Position numbers and translations under genes: made by a program. From assembly GCA_013003145.1 (NCBI GenBank), contig JABDLH010000084.1, positions 1-7,959 of the forward strand: a DNA stretch of 7,959 nucleotides, in the 5' to 3' direction. This DNA comes from Flavobacteriaceae bacterium. GTDB lineage: Bacteria > Bacteroidota > Bacteroidia > Flavobacteriales > Flavobacteriaceae. The stretch's first letter is position 1. Each line of letters opens with the position of its first letter. This document shows positions 1 through 5,285 of this stretch, piece after piece. Below the pieces are notes generated by a model, which worked only from the letters and a program-made list of their open reading frames with translations, was not told where the DNA came from and searched no databases.

Positions 1-530
1 TTCAGGTCGTAGATGATCCACTCCTGGTCTGCATAGCGGGACCGGAAATGGCGTGAGATTAAGGGCAGTACATTGAAGTCGGGTTCAATATTGGCAAAAT
101 AGATTCCGTCTGCGGTTAGCTGGAATCGAACAAAGGCTTCCATCCGGTGCTTTTCACGACCCACCTTGCGAGCCAACTGTTCGATGCGAAGGACCATCTC
201 GTTCCCGAGATCTGTGCGAACTGCACGTACTTCTGAAAAGATTCTTTGTATATAGGATAATAACAGTCGCTCAATACCTTCCTGCTCACTGAGAAAAGCA
301 AAATAGATCTCTTTTATGGCCTGCCCGTTTTTCTTTCGTATACCGTTCCATACCCTTTGAGCCAGGGCCGTATCGGTAACGATATAGACGGCATCCGAGA
401 ACAACCCGTGCTGACCCTGGTCTGCTCTTTGGATATCCGCAGTGATGATCTTATCACTGTAGGTCTTAAACACTGCGGTCAGAAAACCGTTAAAACTTCC
501 GTCGTAAAGTAAAATTGTAGCTTGTTCCAT
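1..530 (-). CDS. DUF4130 / TIGR03915-type putative DNA repair protein, 3' part cut by window edge
   Basis: The first 176 residues are visible; the C-terminus lies beyond the left edge. I recognise the family of putative DNA metabolism proteins that is almost always encoded beside the radical SAM/HhH repair protein found here. Visible family features are the N-terminal YDGSFNGFL (residues 9-17), the VGREKHRMEAFVRFQ stretch (123-137) and the PDFNVLPLISRHF / DQEWIIYD region (150-175). No biochemical activity is established for the family that I know of. In many bacteria this domain is fused to a downstream uracil-DNA-glycosylase-like domain. The window ends too early to tell whether this copy is fused or stand-alone. 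The ATG at 530 lies 2 nt after the TGA of the radical SAM gene (533-535), so translation is probably coupled and the two are cotranscribed. The family call is confident; the DNA repair role is inferred from partner genes. Confidence 0.88.
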   Translation of the reverse strand, partial: MEQATILLYDGSFNGFLTAVFKTYSDKIITADIQRADQGQHGLFSDAVYIVTDTALAQRVWNGIRKKNGQAIKEIYFAFLSEQEGIERLLLSYIQRIFSEVRAVRTDLGNEMVLRIEQLARKVGREKHRMEAFVRFQLTADGIYFANIEPDFNVLPLISRHFRSRYADQEWIIYDL

Positions 531-532
531 GA

Positions 533-1795
533 TCAATTGAATAAACTGAGTTGATTAGAGTGAAGGTGCCTGTATTTGCTATGAGACTGCTGTAAGATCA
601 GTGCTTTTAAGTTGCCTGCTTCCCGGTCCCTGTGATAGACATCTGGGGAGGCACAGGTAATAAAGTATTTGGCCCGGTTCAGGGCCAGCTGGAAGCGGGA
701 GAGGTGATCCCAGGTAAGCGCGCGGTGTCTCCGGGCTTTTAAAATACTGTGAACACTTTTGATCCCGATCCCGGGCACCCTCGCCAACAGTTGTTTATCA
801 GCCGTATTTATATCAACGGGGAACAGCTGTAAATTGCGGAGGGCCCAGCTGAGCTTGGGGTCTATATCGGTATCGAGGAAAGGCTTTTGCTCATCCAATA
901 ATTCTTTCACAGAAAAACCATAAAACCGCAGCAGCCAGTCGGCCTGGTATAAGCGATTCTCCCGTAGCACGGGAACCTGGGAACCCAAGGCAGGCAAACG
1001 GGTGTCTGTAGCCACGGGGATGTAGCCCGAATAATAGACGCGTTTCATTCCGTAATTGCGATAGTAATGGGTGGCACTGTACATGATATCCCTGTCAGAC
1101 TCGCCCGTCGCACCAACGATCATCTGGGTACTCTGGCCGGCCGGAGCATATTTAGGAGTATGGCGGTTCACCTTTAACTCGTCCCGGTAACGGATGATCT
1201 CGTTCTTTACCTTATTCATGGGTTGGGTAAAGTCTTCGTGCCGCTTATCAGGAGCCAGTAATTTTAAACCGGAAATGGTGGGGATCTCTATATTGACTGA
1301 CAGGCGGTCCGCGTACAGACCGGCCTCGTACATGAGTTCATCACTAGCGCCCGGAATGGATTTCAGGTGGATATACCCATTAAAGTTCTCCTCGAGCCGA
1401 AGCTTCTTCGCCACGGCGATCAATCGCTCCATGGTATGGTCTGCACTCTTAAAGATACCGGAGCTCAGAAAGAGCCCCTCAATATAATTACGGCGGTAAA
1501 AATTAATGGTCAGGTCTACCACCTCCTGTATCTTAAAAGCAGCTCTTGGAATATCATTGCTTTTACGGGTGACACAGTAGGCACAATCAAAAATACAGTG
1601 ATTGGTGAGCAATATTTTCAGCAGGGAAACACATCGCCCATCTTCTGTATAACTATGGCAGATTCCCATTCCTGTGCTATCGCCCAGGCCTTTGGATGTA
1701 TTTTTCCGGTTACTGCCGCTGCTGGCACAGGAGACATCGTATTTAGCGGCATCGGCCAGGATACTTAATTTCTCACGAATTCTGTTATAATCCAT
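533..1795 (-). CDS. Putative DNA modification/repair radical SAM protein with C-terminal helix-hairpin-helix
   Basis: A 420-residue protein of the radical SAM family known as TIGR03916/COG4277. The canonical 4Fe-4S motif CxxxCxxC is C67-C71-C74 (CIFDCAYC). A helix-hairpin-helix DNA-binding segment lies at about 327-356, with the hairpin RVPGIGIKSV around 339-348 preceded by VDINTAD. Further cysteines precede the cluster motif (C23, C46, C55; C46 within GICHS). The family is predicted to perform S-adenosylmethionine radical chemistry on DNA or a DNA lesion, but the substrate is unknown. The extreme C-terminus, QLSLFN (residues 415-420), matches the beta-sliding-clamp-binding consensus QL[SD]LF. 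This suggests, but does not prove, docking on the replication clamp. The gene sits between a 53-codon ORF (23 bp upstream) and the DUF4130 gene (2 bp downstream), as the middle gene of a probable operon facing away from a LexA-like repressor. The ATG at 1795 fits the family N-terminus. Confidence 0.92.
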   Translation of the reverse strand: MDYNRIREKLSILADAAKYDVSCASSGSNRKNTSKGLGDSTGMGICHSYTEDGRCVSLLKILLTNHCIFDCAYCVTRKSNDIPRAAFKIQEVVDLTINFYRRNYIEGLFLSSGIFKSADHTMERLIAVAKKLRLEENFNGYIHLKSIPGASDELMYEAGLYADRLSVNIEIPTISGLKLLAPDKRHEDFTQPMNKVKNEIIRYRDELKVNRHTPKYAPAGQSTQMIVGATGESDRDIMYSATHYYRNYGMKRVYYSGYIPVATDTRLPALGSQVPVLRENRLYQADWLLRFYGFSVKELLDEQKPFLDTDIDPKLSWALRNLQLFPVDINTADKQLLARVPGIGIKSVHSILKARRHRALTWDHLSRFQLALNRAKYFITCASPDVYHRDREAGNLKALILQQSHSKYRHLHSNQLSLFN

Positions 1796-1818
1796 TTCCA
1801 GGTTAAGTTTGTTTGGAG

Positions 1819-1980
1819 CTATTCAAATAGGTTCAGTTGCATTCCGATGGTCGCTGATGCGTCCAAAGCAGGGGAGGTTTGTACCCTTGACCGTTTTCTT
1901 CTTCGCACCAGGCCGGGTTGTTGCCCCTGTTCCTCCATTCCCTTTCGTGCCCAATCGGCCAATTTCTGCTGTAGTATCAT
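1819..1980 (-). CDS. Small basic protein (53 aa) with C-terminal sliding-clamp-binding-like motif QLNLFE
   Basis: I do not recognise this as a named family. The ORF starts at ATG 1980 (MILQQKLADW) and ends with TAG at 1819-1821. An in-frame TAA lies 27 nt upstream of the ATG, so the ORF cannot extend far. It has a short amphipathic-looking N-terminal segment (residues 2-19), a strongly basic middle (RRRKRSR, 26-32), a low-complexity linker and a terminal QLNLFE (48-53). QLNLF closely matches the beta-clamp-binding pentapeptide (QL[SD]LF), and the neighbouring radical SAM protein ends the same way (QLSLFN). It is the first gene of the leftward operon, 23 bp before the radical SAM start and about 17 nt from the predicted transcription start at about 1997. 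I infer a clamp-tethering or accessory micro-protein for the repair cassette. It could instead be a degraded remnant of a larger clamp-binding protein, or non-coding. Confidence 0.6.
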   Translation of the reverse strand: MILQQKLADWARKGMEEQGQQPGLVRRRKRSRVQTSPALDASATIGMQLNLFE

Positions 1981-2002
1981 AGCGCTGTATTTGTAATCAT
2001 TC

Positions 2003-2034
2003 CAAAATTATGGAAATATTCCTAATATTGGAAA
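2003..2034 (-). promoter_or_regulatory. Predicted promoter of the small ORF / radical SAM / DUF4130 operon
   Basis: On the minus strand TAATTTTG (2010 to 2003) is a perfect TAnnTTTG Bacteroidota -7 box. About 20 bp upstream there is only a weak -33 candidate (TTTC, 2034-2031). Predicted transcription starts near 1995-1998, leaving a leader of about 17 nt before the ATG at 1980. GGA-N5-TCC repeats lie upstream of the -7 box (2012-2022) and across the -33 region (2030-2040), which is suitable for repression by the divergent S24 regulator. Confidence 0.55.
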
Positions 2035-2063
2035 TAATCCAAATTAAATTTTGGAAATACTCC
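2012..2063. promoter_or_regulatory. Cluster of three GGA-N5-TCC operator-like repeats (putative S24 repressor sites)
   Basis: Three copies of an 11-bp imperfect palindrome, each starting GGAAATA and ending TCC, lie at 2012-2022, 2030-2040 and 2053-2063. The first, GGAAATATTCC, is symmetric as GGAA-N3-TTCC. A fourth, degenerate copy (GTAATCATTCC, 1993-2003) abuts the leftward -7 box. Start-to-start spacings are 18 and 23 bp. The first two lie in the leftward promoter, and the third sits between the -33 and -7 elements of the rightward one. Binding by the adjacent XRE/S24 protein is inference from position and symmetry. Confidence 0.6.
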
Positions 2064-2079
2064 AAATTTTGTACTTTTG
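2050..2079 (+). promoter_or_regulatory. Predicted promoter of the XRE/S24 repressor gene
   Basis: TACTTTTG (2072-2079) is a perfect TAnnTTTG -7 box. TTTG ending at 2053 lies 18 bp upstream, a good match to the Bacteroidota -33 TTG element and spacing. The third GGA-N5-TCC repeat (2053-2063) overlaps the -33 box and spacer, so autorepression is plausible. The leader to the ATG at 2157 would be about 70 nt. Confidence 0.65.
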
Positions 2080-2156
2080 AGGAGGGCCCGGAGCGCTGAT
2101 GCGACAGGAGCAGCATCGGGATAGACAGGGGCTTATTCACAAATCAAGTAGATATT

Positions 2157-2912
2157 ATGGACCAGGAGTTAACGATTAAGAGATTCACCGAAGTTCGCAG
2201 GGAGTTGGGGTATACCCAGGCGGAGTTCGCCCAGTTATTAGGCATATCCAGTACTACCGCGGATATTGAAAGAGGGAGGACCAAACTATCGGGTAAAGTG
2301 GTGGCTGAACTCCTGAAAACCTTCAAGATAAATCCGCTGTGGTTATACGGGGAAAGCGATCAGCAATACCTGGAAACAGCCAATGTGAATGTCATTCCAA
2401 AGGTGGTCACTGTAGATTCTGCTGACCGCGATAATATGGTCCTGGTCAATGCTAAGGCAGCAGCCGGATATCCTCAGAACATTCAGGATACGAGTTGGTA
2501 CCAGCAATTGCCAGCGTTTGACCTTCCCTTACCTGAGTTCAGGAATGCCACTTACCGGGGATTCCAGGTAGAAGGGGACAGTATGCTGCCCAACCTAAGG
2601 CCGGGGGAGTGGGTACTTGCCAAGGCTGTAGAGAGTCTAGAAGATGTAAGTGCCAATAAGATGTATGTGGTGGTATTGCAGGATGCGGTACTGGTCAAAA
2701 AGATAGAAAGGCCGCCTAACAGCAGGAGGGTAATGCTCATTTCCCTCAACGAAACCTACCCGCCCTACGAGGTAGATCCCCAGCAAATACAGGAGCTCTG
2801 GCAGGTGAGTAGTAAGATTACCTTTGGTCTTGATGCAACCACCGAAAAAGGTTTATTGAAGCAACTGCAGGAATCCATGGATGACCTAAAGCGTCAGCTT
2901 GGTAAATCTTAA
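2157..2912 (+). CDS. LexA-like XRE-family repressor with S24 autocleavage domain
   Basis: A 251-residue protein. The N-terminal XRE/Cro-type helix-turn-helix spans about residues 7-60 (TQAEFAQLLGIS... ADIERGR). The C-terminal S24 (LexA/UmuD-type) peptidase domain spans about 94-225. All autocleavage elements are present: the scissile Ala103-Gly104 (AAAGYP), nucleophile Ser142 in GDSMLP, and general-base Lys181 in VLVKKIER. The 39-residue Ser-Lys spacing is close to LexA and UmuD. The tail (about 228-251) is charged and probably helical. By family knowledge such repressors are cleaved when RecA filaments form, inducing their targets. The target suggested here is the divergent radical SAM repair operon, together with the repressor's own gene, through the GGA-N5-TCC repeats between them. 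The XRE-type DNA-binding domain differs from the winged helix of classical LexA. A phage-like CI repressor is the alternative, but no phage genes are nearby. Confidence 0.88.
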   Translation: MDQELTIKRFTEVRRELGYTQAEFAQLLGISSTTADIERGRTKLSGKVVAELLKTFKINPLWLYGESDQQYLETANVNVIPKVVTVDSADRDNMVLVNAKAAAGYPQNIQDTSWYQQLPAFDLPLPEFRNATYRGFQVEGDSMLPNLRPGEWVLAKAVESLEDVSANKMYVVVLQDAVLVKKIERPPNSRRVMLISLNETYPPYEVDPQQIQELWQVSSKITFGLDATTEKGLLKQLQESMDDLKRQLGKS

Positions 2913-2933
2913 TGAACAAACACTCTTAGAGAA

Positions 2934-4616
2934 TTAATAACCTACAGCCGTATCGTCACCCCTTGGATCGGCTCCGCCTTCCAGTCGACCATCCTCTAAG
3001 ACCTTTATGGCATCTACTTTCCCGATCACCGGGGTACGCCCCTGGTTGATATGGTATCCTTTAGACTCCAGGGTACTGATCAGCTCTGCTGAAAAAGCCT
3101 CGGGCTCAAAGACGATCTCGTCCGGCAGCCACTGGTGATGAAACCTCGGGGCATTTACAGCCTCCTGCATGCTCAGGTTAAACTCCTGTACGTTGAGAAT
3201 GGTTTGTGCCACTGCGGTAATAATGGTAGAACCACCCGGGGTACCCACCACCATCCATAGCTTTCCATCTTTTTCCACTATGGTCGGGGTCATACTGCTC
3301 AGCATTCGCTTACCTGGTGCTATACTATTGGCTTCGGCACCGATAAGACCAAACATATTGGGAACACCAGCCTTAGCACTGAAATCGTCCATTTCATTGT
3401 TGAGGAAAAATCCCAGTTCATCAGAATAGAGTTTAGAACCGTAAGCCCCGTTCAGGGTGGTGGTCACCGAAACAGCATTACCCTCCGAATCCACTATAGA
3501 ATAATGTGTCGTCTCCATACTTTCAGCCATTTGCACCTGTCCTTCCCGGATGTTCTCTGAAGGCGTGGCCTGCTTAAAACTGAAATCGGCCATCCTTTCC
3601 TGCAGGTAACTCTCACTGAGCAGGTAATCCAGGGGGATTTCTACGAAGTCCGGGTCTCCCAGGTAGTAATTCCGGTCGGCGTATGCCCTTCTGAAGGCTT
3701 CGGTCAGCAACTGTATGGATTCTGCACTGTTGTGCCCGAATTTCGACAAATTATAGGGGGCGATCATCCTGAAGATCTGGTTCATGGTCACCCCTCCGCT
3801 GCTGGGAGGACTCATGGAAATAATTCGCAGGTCCTCGTAATTAAATATAACGGGCTGTCGCCATTTGGCCTCGTACGCGGCCAGGTCTTCGGTGGTCACA
3901 TAACCTCCCCTGTCCTGTATGAAATTGGCCAGGGTCTGGGCTATTTTGCCTTTATAAAAAGCGTCCCTCCCGTTTTCTGAGATTTGTGTGAGTGTTGCTG
4001 CAAGGGCAGGGTATTTCAGGCTGTCACCGGCCTTACACTGGGTGTAGAAAAAGGTGCTGTCCCCGCTGACTTCCAGGATCTCATCCCGGTATTTAGCTAA
4101 TCGTTCTGCTTGATTTTCGGTGACGACCACCCCGTTTTTGGCCAGGGCTATGACAGGAGCAAAGATCTCCTCTATGGGAAGGGAACCAAATTTTTTATGA
4201 ACCTCGAAGACCCCTGCTACGGTTCCCGGAACCCCGACTGCGGTCGCCCCTATCCTGCTTTTTCCCGGGATCACGTTCCCGAGAGAATCCAGGTACATAT
4301 CCTTATGAGCAGCTAGGGGAGCCATTTCCCTGTAGTCGAGCGCACCGACATCTCCGTCAGCTTTCCTGTAGACCATAAAACCCCCACCTCCTAAGTTGCC
4401 GGCAAATGGGTAAGCCACGGCCAAGGCCATCTCTGTAGCCACCATGGCATCAAATGCATTACCGCCCTTCTTCAGGATTTCCACGCCTATCCGGGATGCT
4501 TCTTCCCTGGCCGAAACCACCATAGCCTTCTCGGCTACAAATCCGGTGGGTTCTGCTTCTTTCCGGGCACATGAAAAAACAAGTAAAAGAGGGATCAGGT
4601 AAATGAGTCGTCGCAT
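2934..4616 (-). CDS. ggt: Gamma-glutamyltransferase, predicted lipoprotein
   Basis: A 560-residue Ntn-hydrolase of the gamma-glutamyltranspeptidase family, which hydrolyses or transpeptidates glutathione and other gamma-glutamyl compounds outside the cytoplasm. The autoprocessing nucleophile is Thr369 (E-TTHYS), giving a large subunit of about 368 residues and a small subunit of about 192. Positions matching the E. coli substrate pocket are conserved: Arg96 (DYREMAP), Thr387, Asn389, Glu408 (Gln in E. coli), Asp411, Ser440-Ser441 and Gly461-Gly462 (TPGGS). The presence of this Asp favours a true GGT over a cephalosporin acylase. The N-terminus is a lipoprotein signal with lipobox LVFSC and lipidated Cys16, so the enzyme is probably membrane-anchored rather than freely periplasmic. 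The start codon lies inside the end of acpH (22-nt overlap), implying coupled translation. The 3' end converges on the S24 repressor gene with a 21-bp gap. Confidence 0.94.
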   Translation of the reverse strand: MRRLIYLIPLLLVFSCARKEAEPTGFVAEKAMVVSAREEASRIGVEILKKGGNAFDAMVATEMALAVAYPFAGNLGGGGFMVYRKADGDVGALDYREMAPLAAHKDMYLDSLGNVIPGKSRIGATAVGVPGTVAGVFEVHKKFGSLPIEEIFAPVIALAKNGVVVTENQAERLAKYRDEILEVSGDSTFFYTQCKAGDSLKYPALAATLTQISENGRDAFYKGKIAQTLANFIQDRGGYVTTEDLAAYEAKWRQPVIFNYEDLRIISMSPPSSGGVTMNQIFRMIAPYNLSKFGHNSAESIQLLTEAFRRAYADRNYYLGDPDFVEIPLDYLLSESYLQERMADFSFKQATPSENIREGQVQMAESMETTHYSIVDSEGNAVSVTTTLNGAYGSKLYSDELGFFLNNEMDDFSAKAGVPNMFGLIGAEANSIAPGKRMLSSMTPTIVEKDGKLWMVVGTPGGSTIITAVAQTILNVQEFNLSMQEAVNAPRFHHQWLPDEIVFEPEAFSAELISTLESKGYHINQGRTPVIGKVDAIKVLEDGRLEGGADPRGDDTAVGY

Positions 4617-5197
4617 AGTCTCAGGTATTTAGCTTTGGCAAAAGATATAACTTCTTCAAAAAATAAGGTGAATTCAATTTCAAAAGCCGTGTAGTGTTCT
4701 TGCAGGTCTTCTACGGCAAAATTCATTTTACTGCGATTCTGAGTTCGGCGGTTCATCCCGTTCAACACCCGGGAGATCCCGTCAATAGAGGCATAACTCA
4801 ATAACCAATTGTCGGTGACCAGGTAGGGCATCATCCGTTGTACCCCTTCGGGTAAGATCTCGAAATTAGTCTCGAGCAGGTCATAAAACCGATCTGTATA
4901 CAGGGGTAGGGGCATGCTGGAGTAGCGCTGCCAGTTCTTGGCGAGGAAATGATCGTAAAATATGTCGACGATCACCCTGCTGTAGTGACTGTAATTCTTA
5001 TGCAACCGCTTGCTACTCTGTTTGGCAATGGGATGTGCGTCGGTAAAAGTGTCGATGGCGCGGTGCAATAATATTCCTTTTTGTATCCGCTCCGGGTAAT
5101 GCTTAAACTTATTGCCACGGATACTGTCTGCTATAAAATTCCCGATGGTGATCTCGTCATCTTCAAAGGAAAGGTAGATATGCGCAAGGAAATTCAT
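4595..5197 (-). CDS. acpH: Acyl carrier protein phosphodiesterase (AcpH/DUF479 family)
   Basis: A 200-residue protein, close to the roughly 193 residues of E. coli AcpH. The family removes the 4'-phosphopantetheine arm from holo-ACP, giving apo-ACP, and is a metal-dependent HD-like hydrolase. Family features visible are the N-terminal MNFLAHIYLS, GNFIADSIRG (19-28, with Asp24), HRAIDTFTDAHP (45-56) and VDIFYDHFLAKNW (77-89), which supply the His/Asp metal ligands. The ATG at 5197 gives the canonical MNFLAH start. The last 22 nt overlap the start of ggt, so the two are probably one transcription unit. No shared pathway with ggt is obvious. The true in vivo role of this family outside enterobacteria is uncertain. 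Confidence 0.9.
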   Translation of the reverse strand: MNFLAHIYLSFEDDEITIGNFIADSIRGNKFKHYPERIQKGILLHRAIDTFTDAHPIAKQSSKRLHKNYSHYSRVIVDIFYDHFLAKNWQRYSSMPLPLYTDRFYDLLETNFEILPEGVQRMMPYLVTDNWLLSYASIDGISRVLNGMNRRTQNRSKMNFAVEDLQEHYTAFEIEFTLFFEEVISFAKAKYLRLCDDSFT

Positions 5198-5217
5198 AGG
5201 TAACCGCTTAGGGTCTC

Positions 5218-5231
5218 GAATTTACAAATTC
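5218..5231. promoter_or_regulatory. 14-bp palindrome in acpH/glmM intergenic region
   Basis: GAATTT-AC-AAATTC has perfect 6-bp arms around a 2-bp centre. It lies 21 bp upstream of the acpH ATG, over a weak minus-strand -7-like box (TGAATTTG, 5232-5225). It could be a regulator site for acpH-ggt, but an AT-rich chance palindrome is not excluded. Confidence 0.25.
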
Positions 5232-5257
5232 ACAACACAGCATCCTCATAAGAGATG

Positions 5258-5265
5258 TATATTTG
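5258..5265 (+). promoter_or_regulatory. Predicted -7 box of the glmM promoter
   Basis: TATATTTG fits TAnnTTTG exactly and lies 20 bp before the ATG at 5286. No clear -33 TTG is seen at the expected distance. Transcription would start at about 5272, giving a short leader with a purine-rich AAGAAG before the start codon. Confidence 0.5.
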
Positions 5266-5285
5266 CCAAAAAGTAAGAAGAACAT

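Noticed and set aside
116..301. 61-codon minus-strand ORF near the left edge
   Set aside because: It is a different frame of the DUF4130 gene, whose own frame is open from 530 to the edge with family motifs throughout.
1367..1768. 133-codon plus-strand ORF inside the radical SAM gene
   Set aside because: It is fully antisense to a protein with recognised motifs, shows no domain and has no promoter-like box. It is a shadow ORF.
1977..2000. 7-codon ORF with ATGA overlap just before the 53-aa ORF
   Set aside because: Its ATG lies at or upstream of the predicted transcription start (about 1997), so it is probably not in the mRNA.
1981..2097. AGCGCT hexamer at both edges of the repressor/operon intergenic region (1981-1986 and 2092-2097)
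   Set aside because: A six-base self-palindrome occurring twice is easily chance, and it lies outside both promoter cores.
2097..2116. Possible small hairpin (GATGC...GCATC) in the repressor leader
   Set aside because: The stem is only 5 bp with a large loop; there is no T-run or known riboswitch feature.
2099..2179. Upstream ORF of 26 codons in the repressor leader overlapping its start
   Set aside because: It is out of frame and low complexity with no ribosome-site support. It could affect translation, but nothing beyond an ATG supports it.
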